Source: Trichobilharzia regenti
Lineage: Eukaryota; Platyhelminthes; Trematoda; Strigeidida; Schistosomatidae
DNA: 64,000 nucleotides
Assembly (NCBI GenBank): GCA_944472135.2
Contig: OX235262.1
Span: 65,410,887-65,474,886 of the forward strand
Direction: 5' to 3'
The notes below the pieces were generated by a model. It was given only the letters and a program-made list of their open reading frames with translations, searched no databases and was not told where the DNA came from. Positions 52,585-63,794 of the stretch are shown in pieces (position 1 is the stretch's first letter; each line of letters starts with the position of its first letter). The position numbers and the translations under genes are program-made.

Positions 52585-54595
52585 ATGTTGATAAATAATG
52601 ACAATAATAATAATAATAAAAGTAATCAATAACTTAATATAAATACGCGAAGTCTTCTATATTACCACATATGTGTGCATAAGCGTATACAACATAATTA
52701 CTTCAGAAGAATGTGTTCCACATTACAAACAGTAGAATAAATATAAAGTATGCACCGAATTTCACATATGAAATAAGGATAATGAAGAAATAATGTTAGA
52801 ATAAAGCTTATGAATTTCACCATTTACTGCGTCTACCTTCATCAGCTGTCATTCTCAACTCAGTTCTTTAATTCAGTTCAGGAGATGTATGATACCGTAG
52901 TCAGTCAATTCGTTATATTGTTTTAAATTGTCTTTGTGAGTATATATGCATATATATGTGTGTATGAGTGTGGATTAGTATATACGCGTATGTATATGGT
53001 ATATTTGTGTGTGTGTGTGTGTATATATATAAGTGGCGCATAACCTTCCACTCATAAAATTACAAAATATTCAATATTCAACAAATTGATATAAAGTTAA
53101 ACTAATATTTAAATCCTATTTTTTTTTCTTATTGTGTGCGACATCCATTGTTGAAAACTGTAGTCAAAAAAGTTGCTTGTTTGCTTTCACCATACTGGGA
53201 AATGATATATGCACGGGACTAAACATATATATATATATATGCATAAGCGTATATCCTTCGTTTCTAAATGGAAATATTTTGAAAGGAAGATATCAATATA
53301 CATATATATATAACAATCATAATTGGTAAATTAGTGAATATTAGATTTTAAAACTACACGAATATCGATGATTAAGGTAAGATATCTTGCGAATGAATGT
53401 CTACCCGGTGGCCGTTTTGAATAGCTGTTGTCATTAATGGCTAACCGGATCGGCATTCTTCACAAGCTATACCAATTTGTGAGTATATAGTATTTCTCAT
53501 TCTTTTAAGAAAAACAAATAGATAGAAATCATATTATTATACAAAACTACTACATAGTTTTTTTATAACTTACAATTCCACTGCTACCAGGATTTACATT
53601 TGGTGATAAGACAATAAAAATAGCTAATAATAAGATGATGGTATTACATAGTTACGTATTCTATCATATGTTCACATCAATTTATACGAAATGAATATCA
53701 TCAGTGACCTGAAACTCACCTGAAACAACACAATTAGCCAATCAGTGTACTGTTGACATTTGATTGGTTGAATTTTCTATGTGAATTTCTGTAATTGGAG
53801 ATTATATATCAATGAAGACACGCCCACTCTGAAGGTCAGTGCAATAGTATTATTAGAAAGAGAGATTCTTCTTCTGCACACACACACACATACACACACA
53901 CGCATTTATCTGATCGGTGGTCTATACAAGCATTCAATGCTCTGTTGTAGAAATACAAAACGGGTCAAATTCAGGTCAACAACACCACAACAACAAAAAT
54001 CATACGATTGAGTGTGTGTACAATTACGGATTAAGTGACTTCTTCTTCTTCTGCTTTTAAAGACAACCTAGAATTATCCATTCAGAAAGGAAAATAAGGA
54101 TTCCTATGGAATTCAGGTCACAGAATTAGAAATAAGGTTGTGTAAAGTGTTTTGCGAATAATAATAATATTAATAATAACAATGGAAACAGAACTAACAT
54201 TAAGCTATAGTGGAAAAGGGAAATTCAAGAAAAGAAACAAATATCTTTTTGCACTGAAAAATTTTTATCATTCAAAAGATAGATTAGTAGGAGTAAAGCA
54301 AAACCGAATTAGTTAATTTCCTACACAGATTAATGTGTAATAGAATGATAAAACCATTCTAATAATTTTCGTAGTCACTATCAAATTAACAAAATTTTCA
54401 GTTTCCAAATTAACTCGCAGTTAACGCAGTTCAAGGTAAGATTCCCCTACAGTTTCTCTTGGAAACTGGAATTATTCAGATCAAAATATACGATACCATA
54501 AGTGGTAATCAAGAAAGTAAGCATAACTGTATCAAACTAGATACTACTGATCGGTTGAGAAGAGTAATTTGCAATTCGCGAATCTGATTTGTAGA
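52585..54595. other. long AT-rich region with microsatellites
   Basis: ata/aat runs near 52570-52625, alternating TA/TG tracts at 52945-53030 and 53225-53240, and a CA tract at 53876-53902. It is probably intron or 3' flank of the gene above. No further exon could be joined with confidence. Confidence 0.4.
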
Positions 54596-54599
54596 ATTA

Positions 54600-54785
54600 C
54601 CAGCTCGCCCAAGTATCTAGCCAGTTACTGGGCGGTTTGAACTAGATCGGTTGTCTGAGCTGAGTCAAACTGGGTACACCGATGATGATCTCAGCTCCAA
54701 ACAGCCGTCCAGTGTTTAGATCACCTCAATCTGGCTAGCAAGTAACACTGGTTGATGTGAGTGGTATACAACCATTCATTTCAAT
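54600..54785 (+). mobile_element. SINE-X with hammerhead-like module
   Basis: gtatctagccagttactggg, ctgagtcaaactgggtacac, cgatgatgatctcagctcca, aacagccgtccagtgtttag and gatcacctcaatctggctag are the family modules. The layout (ACAC-helix, AUGAUGA core, stem II, triplet GUC, CAGUGU) matches the SINE-T module; GAAA is absent. Confidence 0.55.
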
Positions 54786-54789
54786 CAAT

Positions 54790-55985
54790 CAATAGTACAT
54801 AATTCTGAAATCGATTTAAAACAGTGGAAGTTTTGAACAGTAAGAGGAATTCTCCGCAGAGGTATTAGAGTACCTAAGTGACGGTGTAATCACTTTTCCT
54901 TACTTGCTTCAATGTTTTTTTAAATGTAGGTTTTAGAGGAATGGTGTTTTTTCGACTCTATTTATCTATTAGTAGTAGTTTTATGTGTATTGTGATGAAT
55001 ACTAACTGTGTGGTCCATGGCGTGTACTTCGCCCATTTTCAGGCTTATCCATTAAATGAACACTCAGCCATCCCTATGAATGAGAAGTTCAAGTACTGCA
55101 GGCACTGGGAAGTTATTTGATATTGACAATAAGTAAACGCGCTATGTTATAAATAAACTTGAGCCAACTTTGGTATAAACTTAAAACCTTTACAGTCAAA
55201 CATATAAAGTGGGTAAAAGGCAGTATAGAATTCCAAAATGGGCCAATGTATGTGCCAGGTCAGAATAATCAGATAACAAGACATATATGCATACATATAT
55301 ACTACTGATTCTTAAGAGTGGTTCAGTAGATCTCGTACTAATCAGACGAGAATGGTTGAAATGATAAATAGTTGTTTTACTCCACTGTAGCACACACCGC
55401 CAGTACACACGAAGGGAATTAATTAGTTCAGAGAGACATAGAAAGAGAGTATCCTTCAGATTACTTGATTACTGTCAAATTGTTCCAGATAGTTGATGGC
55501 ATCTCCCATAAGTGAAATTAGGAATTAATAGATTCTCTTTTTTTGAGTTGCCATGTATATCGTTTCCAACTACTACTATTATTAACCATTGACAAATTTG
55601 GTGTAGTTCATCTGAGAAACTGGAATCATGTCGTCATTAAAGATGTTGAATAAATGACAATATAACCTACGAAAATTTCACACATCAAATGGAAAACTTT
55701 AATTTCCAGAAGTAATTTAATTCATGCACAATACTGATAAGCACTGTCCAAAAAGAGCTGAAAAAAAAACTATTTTTTGCTTCGATCACTCTGACCCCAT
55801 TAGAGACTTCTACTTAGAACTAGTAGTGAAAACTATACTACTAATGAGTAGGGCAAGACTGCCTACTATTACCAGTGATATCCCTGATTATGGTGCATTG
55901 GACCATATAGCAGTCCATGAGGATTCAGAAGACAGGCATATTTTAGACATACAAAAGGACTCTTAAATATCTAGACTTCAAGGGT
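54790..55985. other. unannotated stretch
   Basis: An open frame at 55724-55966 (starts MHNTDKHCPKRAEKKT) lies just before the RTE remnant but does not match RTE motifs. Nothing else recognised. Confidence 0.35.
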
Positions 55986-55989
55986 AATG

Positions 55990-56745
55990 TATATCTAATG
56001 TTGCACTAACTCCAAGACCTACAGACGAAAACCAACAAGTTGGCAGGAGATGCAAGTAGTAAAGACAGCGGTGATGAAGGTACTCAACCAACAACAACAA
56101 CACGCATAAATCACCATCAATGGGACAAATGTAAAGGATGTCACCTATTCCACTTATCTAAGCGAAATCGTTTAAGTTACAAGTGGCACAGATGAGAATG
56201 TCTAAGGCAGGATTGTAAAAGCAAGAGAGACCTTCATCACTGTGGAATTAAAGTAGGGATATCCTGCAGTCAGCATCAGGAACAAGATTCAGATTTTCAA
56301 CACAAATGTGAAGTCAGTGAGCACTTCCAGATAGTTCACATACTCGGCTTACGCGTCAATGAAAGCATTTTCAACAGTCTGTTGCAGACTTTTATCAACA
56401 ACTGCCTTTACTGAATTCATATTCAAGACCAGATGGACAACCGAAAGGATAAACAAGCAGCAACTCTGCGACGGACATACTGAAATCCTACTTGCAAATA
56501 AATCTGCAGAAGAAAAAGTGGAGATAGATTGTACATACACCGTGAAGACTACTGAGCAATATCAGGAGTAAGGTCGCTGAGTAAAACCCTAATGAGAAAC
56601 GATACGTTGGGCATCCCGTGTTGGTATAGAGGAGGTAGTGTGAGGAAGAAATGAAAGCTTTTGTCTCACTTAAGTAGAACAGAGGGAAATGGCGGCATGT
56701 TGTTGAAATCCTACGTTCCATTCAGTATCCAAAGAAGTAATCATG
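55990..56745 (+). pseudogene. RTE RT end and carboxy terminus, degraded
   Basis: From about 56025 one frame gives TKTNKLAGDASSKDSGDE, matching the RTE stretch after the FADD active site (QMQxKTxxLAxxA). Near 56360 the frame gives KHFQQSVADFYQQLPLLNSY, then RWTTERINKQQL, the region equivalent to NNCLRRIL...RWPDxIxNxxLW. The terminal block (tgaaatcctacgttccattc) is at 56705. The RT active site itself is gone and many shifts are present. Confidence 0.7.
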
Positions 56746-56749
56746 AAAT

Positions 56750-57330
56750 AACAACATACTCCATAGTAATAACGGTAAATCTTCTCCAGCATCATATTAG
56801 TTGTTTCAGCCCTTTTAAGATGAATATCATACATATACCAAATGTGCTGTTCTTATTTGTCTTTTCATGTTCAACATTTGGTGTATGAACTGGATAAAAG
56901 ACAATATCTATTGTACACACATATATGAATGAATTTTAAGCAATAAAGACACATTCGCAGGTATACAAACACAAAAATGACAATATCATTAATACTATTA
57001 CTATTACTAATAACGATCACATTGATTTACATAATAAATGGTTATAAACTGGGGTTAAACTTTATTCAATGATAATTAATTATTGAATTTCTGCACCTAA
57101 TCGCTTTTTGTGTTCTTTCAGAAAGCAAGAACAGATCAGTTCATTTGAATATTACTTGCCATATAAATTAATTGATAGATATTTCAAATCTGGCCTCTTA
57201 AATATACGTGGTTTATATTGGGCATCAATAATGATGAAAATGGTGACAAAATTAGCTTCCAAAGTCACAATATGTCCTGAATAAATCCATTTTATTTAAT
57301 GGACCACATTGTGGACTTCAAAAATAAACT
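56750..57330. other. unannotated stretch
   Basis: No gene or repeat family recognised. Confidence 0.35.
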
Positions 57331-57334
57331 CGGT

Positions 57335-57530
57335 AGTAGAAGGCACGCCAACCAAGCCTGGTGGATGCACTCCAAAAACTTGTTCCTACTTGGTTGTAAG
57401 CCCAAAAAAGAGGGAAGATTAGGTATGAGGCTAACTATACTACCCCGTAAAAGCAACACCACTATTATTGAAATTCCAAAACTAGAAGCCTTACGTTTCA
57501 CCTGGAATACAAGGCAAGTACCTAAAGTTT
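57335..57530 (+). mobile_element. SINE-B, degraded
   Basis: agagggaagattaggtatga, ggctaactatactaccccgt, aaaagcaacaccactattat and gccttacgtttcacctggaa follow SINE-B tail order. The head is unrecognisable. Confidence 0.6.
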
Positions 57531-57544
57531 ACCCTGCTAGCTAG

Positions 57545-58525
57545 GCACTTATTGATTCAGATATGTTCAAAAATTGGGAGCATTGCTACACTAAAATCTG
57601 CGTGGGACGTGGAAGAGGTGTTAGCATAACATTTATGTGAGAAAAAACAACTGCTACATACGTAGGCTTATATGTTACTTGTTCGTTACGCAAACAGTTT
57701 AAAGACTGTCTGTGGAAGGAAGAAATGTGACCTACCCCCAATAATTACCACTATTATAGCTGTTGATTTAGAAAAACTGAGTGATGAAATGAAGTGATGA
57801 ATGAAATTTCACCAGTAAAACGCATTTCGAAACTTACTAAACATAGGAACAAAATGGAGAAAGGAACCAATGAAACTATTGACAGTTTTTTTCAGAAGCT
57901 AATAGTCTTATCAGCCTACGCATTAATAGTACGAAACAAGGAAAAATTCTGAAAATAGCAATGCACAATGATCTGTTGAAGGTCCTACATTCAAACACTG
58001 TTCATTTAAAGAGAATTCCAATCGAAATATCCACAAGGATATTCTAGAATCATACTTTCAATTTGCTACTTACAGAGTTCTGCGTGAGATATCTCTACAC
58101 TTTTGATTGGAAATCGAAACTTTTCAGATTAAAATATATGATCTGCTCGACAGTATAAATGATGACCAAGAAAGCAAGCAAGGTGAAATTCCAAATTGAA
58201 CTGTACAGGTTATAAATTTGAAAAAACTTGATTCATTCTGTTAATAGCAAGGATTTACATGTAAAGTAGTATTCTAAAGTACAGCATGTGATTTAGTGTT
58301 GTTGCATATGAAGAGAGATCCAATTCTGTATATTTCTTCTTCATTTCCTTTAAGAATTGCACAACGATTCTCCGGAATTTAATTAAATATGTGCGATTTC
58401 ATGTAGTAATCATCTGATACAATTGCGCGATTAAAACAATAAGAAATGAAGAAAAGTTTAAGCGTTTTGATGGGTGGGAATTCCGGTAGCTCAACAGTTT
58501 AAAAAGACCGTCATTATCAGTGAAC
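57545..58525. other. unannotated stretch
   Basis: No gene or repeat family recognised. Confidence 0.35.
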
Positions 58526-58529
58526 TCAA

Positions 58530-58690
58530 GGAGCTGGCTAGAATTTTAGTGGTTTGAAATGATTTGCCCGCTTAAGTTTAGCTAAACCGGGTATATTACT
58601 GATGAGCTCAGCCTCAGGCATGGTGCTTAGATCAATTGAACCTGGCTTGGAAGCATCATACGTTGATGTAAATGGCATCTTACTACTCAT
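58530..58690 (+). mobile_element. SINE-X with CTGATGAG box
   Basis: agtttagctaaaccgggtat, attactgatgagctcagcct and gcttagatcaattgaacctg match SINE-X. Here the box reads ctgatgagctc exactly, but the GAAA part is deleted (gcctcaggcatgg). Confidence 0.5.
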
Positions 58691-58694
58691 GAAA

Positions 58695-59380
58695 GTGTTT
58701 TAGATGTTTCTATCTCATTTTCAGAAAAAATAACTTTATATAATGGTAGTTAGAAACCTGTATCGATCTCTTAGACTTATAGACTGAAATAAACTATCAC
58801 AACAGTAAAAATTTGTTTTCAAATGAATCAAGTCAGCTGTCTACTTTACTAACAGACTATCTCAATTGAGCACAATGAAAAAATCCAATAAACCAAAAGG
58901 GTGCGGTTGACTGAGACATTAAATCTAATATATTGTAAATAGAGTCACTTTTTTTGGCTAATAAATCTAATAGTTACTCGTAAACGATGCATCGACTTTA
59001 TTTATATTTGAAAATGTATTGAATTCGATGTCTAGACTGAAGGTGGTAAGCAAAAAAAGAAGCATACGAGTATTCTATTATTAATAATAAATAGCAACTG
59101 AACTTTTATAACACACCATACTTTAAATCAACACTTCCTCAAGCTTTTACCTTAACATTCTATTAAAGAAGTCTATAGGATTTTTGATATTAGCTAAGTT
59201 GCTTTGCCACTCATTCAGTGTTTATTGTCAAACTGTCATGAGAATAAAAGACATGAAACTACTCCTACTAAATCCCTTTCTCAATATATTGAATATAATT
59301 CACTTGCTTAACTGTTACTACCATCCATGTTAAACTATAAAGCAGATAGTTGAGGAAAGAGTTCGTGCAAGGTACCTAAA
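58695..59380. other. unannotated AT-rich stretch
   Basis: Nothing recognised. Confidence 0.35.
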
Positions 59381-59383
59381 TTA

Positions 59384-59820
59384 AAGTGCGTCGGTGGCAC
59401 AGCGGTTAGGACGCTCGCCAGTCATGCACATTTTTTAATTATTTTATTTTTATTTTTGATTACAGCTTGATTCCACACTGCATTTTTGGTACAAGTATGG
59501 AATTTTCAGTAAGGATATCAGTAGCCCAAATTTTGCAGGCCGACCATAGATATCAGGTGTGAGTCGGTAGGGGATCGAACCTCGGATCATGTGGATGGTC
59601 GGCGAGAATCCTAACCACTGTGCCACCGACGCACACATGATCCGGGGTTCGATCCCCGGCCGAAAAACTCCTTTGCCTCGTTAAGTCAGAAATACTTCTG
59701 GTAAAGAGGAAAGGTTGGACATGAGGCTAGCAACCCCATCCTGTAAAATAAACACCACTGCTACAGAAACTTCAAGCCGCTAGCTTGAGGCCCTATGTTC
59801 CACTGGGAACGTGAAGGAAT
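59384..59820 (+). mobile_element. SINE-B split by a SINE-A
   Basis: The host copy begins gtgcgtcggtggcacagcgg (59384-59403) and runs to catgcaca at 59430. It resumes at about 59634 with acatgatccggggttcgatc (box B), then gaggaaaggttggacatgag, gctagcaaccccatcctgta and gccctatgttccactgggaa. The interruption lies between boxes A and B. Apart from this the copy is very well kept. Confidence 0.85.
59431..59633 (-). mobile_element. SINE-A nested in SINE-B
   Basis: Minus strand: gtgcgtcggtggcacagtgg head, box B gaggttcgatcccc, ggtcggcctgcaaaatttgg, gctgaaaattccatacttgt modules, ending in a poly-T (A on its own strand) tail at 59431-59458. A short duplication (gcaca/gcacacat) flanks it. The insertion shows SINE-A moved after this SINE-B did. 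Confidence 0.85.
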
Positions 59821-59824
59821 TAAA

Positions 59825-60125
59825 AAAAATATAGAAAAGAGAATACGGCTAATAGTAGGTGCTCACTTTTCCTTTCACTTATCATCCATTAAATCAACTT
59901 CAGTCTAATGACCTCACAACTATCTCAAATGGTCTCATCATCAAATAACTATATATACATTTATTTCAAAACACTGATTTTCTTTTATGAATTCTATTTC
60001 AAAGTGTTTACATAGAAATAGAGTTCTTAGTATAGCTTAAATGAATTTTTTAACACCGATTAAGCAACTGTTACTTCAATTTCCGTATTATATAGTAATA
60101 TATGAAATTTCAAATTGATAGTTCA
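59825..60125. other. unannotated AT-rich stretch
   Basis: Nothing recognised. Confidence 0.35.
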
Positions 60126-60129
60126 AAGG

Positions 60130-60445
60130 AGTTTTGATAGATTTCAAGACTGATCACGAACTGAATCCGTTTAGAGAACTATTCAAGACTAGGGAGTACT
60201 GGAACATCTGTTTCGTTAAATGTCGGGGCAGGGCTGAAACATACAGCATGCAATTCTCTTTCAATCTTGGACATAATCATTAGGCCTTGCATTATCCCAT
60301 CATCCTTGATGGATATGTCAACAGAAACTTAAAAGAACACCATCAGAGTATATTGTACGCTAGATAATACTGAAGCCTCTCAAACAAGGACGAAACAGTC
60401 GTCCAGTACTCCCTAGTTTTCAATGACTTATTCAATGAAGTAAGT
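60130..60445. mobile_element. SINE-T fold-back, degraded
   Basis: Minus-strand tail at 60155-60220 (gactagggagtactggaaca, tctgtttcgtt) and plus-strand tail at 60370-60440 (gaagcctctcaaacaaggac, gaaacagtcgtccagtactc, cctagttttcaatgac), with about 150 bp of other sequence between. Confidence 0.55.
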
Positions 60446-60449
60446 TTGT

Positions 60450-62010
60450 GACCCACTTTGAAAGCTCGAAGTGTGTTCAGATAGAAACATAACAGTAACA
60501 AATCACTTCTAGTGGCCTGTCTCCGCGAAGTTTGGTTTGGTTGTTTTTCATATTGGTTTGTGTATTTGTGTGTGTGTGTGAAAAGGATTATTTTGGTAAC
60601 GAGGATTACTAGAAAAAAAAATAGTTCAGTTACTGATTTTTACTCGCGTCTAAGAAAAGCCTAATTTTATAACCAGAATACCAGAATTCCTAGTTAAAAT
60701 ACATTACTTTAAAACAAACAGCCAAAAACACTTATTTAGTATAACTGACATATACTACTAATATACGTGATGTGATATTCTTTTGTAAATTATACTTCTC
60801 ATGCCTAAATATTTTCATGTTTCTTCCTTCTAGTTTTCTTTACCAGATATATGTCCCTATTGAGGTCATTTAAGCTGAGATGGTAATTTTATGAATTTCA
60901 AGGAATGTGAATTCATCACTCCGCCCAGCGCCACCCCCCCCCCACCCCACCCCGTCACCCAACTCATATGGTGAGAGAAATGTCTTTGTGGAATAGAGAA
61001 TAATAATAATGATAATAATAATAGTAATAATAAAAGAATAAACAGATCAGAAATAATACTGTCATATTTACAATGTAACCATCTCTTATATGATTTTGTT
61101 TGTATGTTAGATGACCTTAATAAACAGAGGGAAGGGGTGTTCGTTATTATTTCCTCATTGTTAATTGTGTTGTTATTGAGTAGAAAGAATGGGAAATAAT
61201 ATTCACTCTACTAAAAAATGACTCCTTTTTCTGTAAGCATTTCTCAAAATGTTTTGTAAACGTGTATTTATCTATCTATCTATCTAACTGTCTATCACTT
61301 CCCTAAATCCTTCTCTATTGTACTAACTATCTATTTCCCTAACTACCTTTTGGTGTTGTTGTTTTCCTCATTGTTTTGTTTATCTGTTTGTTTATTTCTT
61401 TGTTTGTTGTAGTTTGTCCTTATCGGGTCGTTATAAGGACATTTCAAGGTCATGTTGCTATGGTTTTCAGGTTTCATCATCACCAAGAAGGAGAAGAAGA
61501 GGCAAAACAAGGAAAATGAAGCGAAGGGGGTATTTAATTTTAACCTGGAAAGGTCTGTTGCTATAGACTACAACAATTTAAAGAAGAGTATTTCAATGTT
61601 TCTAACAGTAGAAATCATACAATAGAATCATGAACTAATTTTTGACGATTTCTCTCGATGAAATTTAATCTTTTAAAGGTTCTACGTAGATTTGATGGTT
61701 TGAGTAGCTTTCAATGTTGAGTGATAAGAAATTCAGCTATTGGCATGTGTAAGATGAAGAAAAGCATGCTAGTAACTGAATTGAGTAGTTGAAATACGTC
61801 TACAAAGACTAAAGATGCCTTTCAGGGATTCAAAACATTTCTTTCCTGTAGTAAATTTAAAACAAGCAACTATTATGAAAAAGTGGTATATAATGAATTC
61901 ATAAATTTCGCTAGGATTCGGCAGCTGAATATTTTATAAAAATTGTTATTTATACACTTTTATTTTAAGATTAAGTACATACAGTCATATGAACATTGTT
62001 ACAACAAATA
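60450..62010. other. unannotated, with low-complexity tracts
   Basis: A C-rich tract (ccaccccccccccacccc-like) lies at 60928-60950, ataata runs at 61000-61035 and a tatc tetranucleotide tract at 61268-61288. No gene. Confidence 0.45.
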
Positions 62011-62014
62011 AGTA

Positions 62015-62235
62015 TCATGGAGGATTTCATCATGAGATGACATCAGTTAGAGAACCCCTGGAAAACCTGGGAGTACTCGACAGCTGTTTCGTCCTGGTTT
62101 GAGACTCTTCAGCACTCGCACTATAGGGTTTGATCCCAGGGATTTCTGGTTACAAGGCGAACTCGTAGACCACTGAGCTACAGGGACCCGAAGAAATCCT
62201 CCATTCAATCAAACAAAATCCCCATAAAACCAATA
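62015..62235 (-). mobile_element. SINE-T, inverted
   Basis: Minus strand: head gggtccctgtagctcagtgg, box B gggatcaaaccctat, module gcgagtgctgaagagtctca, aaccaggacgaaacagctgt (GAAA kept), then cgagtactcccaggtttt and the end. Core atg is reduced to ctgaaga. Confidence 0.7.
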
Positions 62236-62239
62236 CTTG

Positions 62240-62575
62240 AAAATTAATCTGATGCTCAATAGCGACTGACCCTATTCAGGTTGGCAGTTAAATGGGTTGT
62301 GGTGAGAATCCGCAACCGGTGTGTGAGGACAAATACTCGCCGATGGCATCGGCTAGTGGTCACACTATATCGTGAATCAGTAGAAGTTGGAATTCATGGG
62401 TCATTGGTTCAGCTTGCCTTGCAACCGGAAGGTCCTGGGTTTTCAACCCCGGTGGTGCGCACTGATGAAGAGTTCCAAACAAGGTTGATGAAACAGCTGT
62501 CCAGTACTCCCAGGTTTTCCAATGATTCTCTAACTGATGTCATGATGAAATCCTGTAACCAATTATAGACACCTA
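62240..62575 (+). mobile_element. SINE-T, plus partner
   Basis: Leader gtgactgacc-like start, atcgtgaatcagtagaagtt, a shortened head, box B gggttttcaaccccgg, module gcactgatgaagagttccaa, gatgaaacagctgtccagta and the end gatgtcatgatgaaatcctg. Confidence 0.7.
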
Positions 62576-62579
62576 GATA

Positions 62580-62925
62580 TGAAAATATGGAAATTCAAGG
62601 AAACTTCGCAGAAAACACAAATATAAATTTAACATATGTAAACCATGTAAGAATAAATAGCAAGATTTTAACATGTCTGATTTAAACTCATAAGATAGTT
62701 TAAATACTCCTCACGAAGATTAAAACACTCAGCTGTAATTTTCAATTACACATATCCTAACAGTATATCAGATGTAATAATAATGATAATAGTGGAAACA
62801 ACAAGGAAAATTGTCAAGTTAACTAACTACTGTCTTCCTTTGAACACACAGATCTGGCTTCTTCATTCTTATTGAAAAGGCTTCAACAAACTCAAGAGCT
62901 TTTTTTTACCTTGCTTCCACCCAGC
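62580..62925. other. AT-rich, probable PLE 3' flank
   Basis: Contains taataataatgataat; likely the 3' side of the minus-strand PLE that follows. Confidence 0.35.
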
Positions 62926-62929
62926 GTCA

Positions 62930-63790
62930 CCGTATGCTCACAGTCCTATAAATTTAGTGTTACTGAGCTCCTTGGGATGCCACCACGAGTACTAGAAAGC
63001 TGTTTAGGGCAGTATTCAGCAGCACAAGCCAACAGACATCTTTCTGTACACCCGATGTATTTGCTACCACAAACATATGTAGATTGATATACATATTTTG
63101 ATGTGGTGAGGATCGACACCTTATCTTTGCCTGTTGCTTTCACTATCCCTTTTGTTATGTTTATGAGCAATATATCAGCTGCATAATATGTTTGGTTAAT
63201 TGCTTTCTCCAAGCGACGTTTCAACAGTTGAGCAACATTACCCCCCTTAAAAAGGTAACTTTATGCGTACCTTCCGAATACTTATTTATAAACGTTTTTG
63301 AATGCCATTTCTCACTAGTGTCCCTCTCAAGCATTCCCCTTCGTAATCTAGTCTGTTACTTGAGCGTACCCATGCTCTATAGAATAATGTTCTGACCAGA
63401 CTCCTATTGGATTGGACTGGGACGAAGCTATTGAAATGTGCACATTGTCCCATTCAAGCTGGCTGTCTATAAATCGGTCTGTCTACAGTTCTGTCAGCCC
63501 GTCTAAGTAGATTTACATCCATGAAATATATGGTATCATTATCTTCATGTTCCATTGTAAGTTTTATGCTAGCATGGCAAGAATTAAATTCTTCTAATAT
63601 TATCTCGTCTTCGACCTTATCTCTGAATACTATGAATATTTCATCCACATATCGCAGGTATTTGTCAGCCTTTCTTAAAAAATCCTCTAAGGCAGTATAT
63701 TCTGAACTCGCAAAAATATATTAGAGAGTGCCAGGTGGCTTAAGCGCTTGGTTGTTCATCATTGGTACCCCTTTATCACTTATTTAGGAA
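62930..63790 (-). pseudogene. PLE-1 RT end, linker and endonuclease, inverted
   Basis: Minus strand from 63715: SSEYTALEDFLRKADKYL, then RYVDEIFIVFRDKVEDE, which is the RT catalytic block with the second aspartate changed to glutamate. LTMEHEDNDTIYFMDVNLL and RPIYRQPA follow. After a shift GQCAHFNSFVPVQSNRS and RTLFYRAWVR (63450-63340) give the linker. From 63224 RRLEKAINQTYYAADILLIN, then SKYVYQSTYVCGSKYIGCTE give the endonuclease with CxCG reduced to VCG and R to C after YIG. Order is complete from RT block to endonuclease, but at least three shifts break it. Confidence 0.8.
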
Positions 63791-63794
63791 TGAC

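Noticed and set aside
55724..55966. 80-codon frame as part of the RTE
   Set aside because: It matches no RTE motif and precedes the readable RTE stretch by a stop; it may be chance.
1606..59633. SINE heads as functional tRNA genes
   Set aside because: Boxes A and B are good, but acceptor stems do not pair, the heads continue into family-specific tails, and they occur in many near-identical copies.
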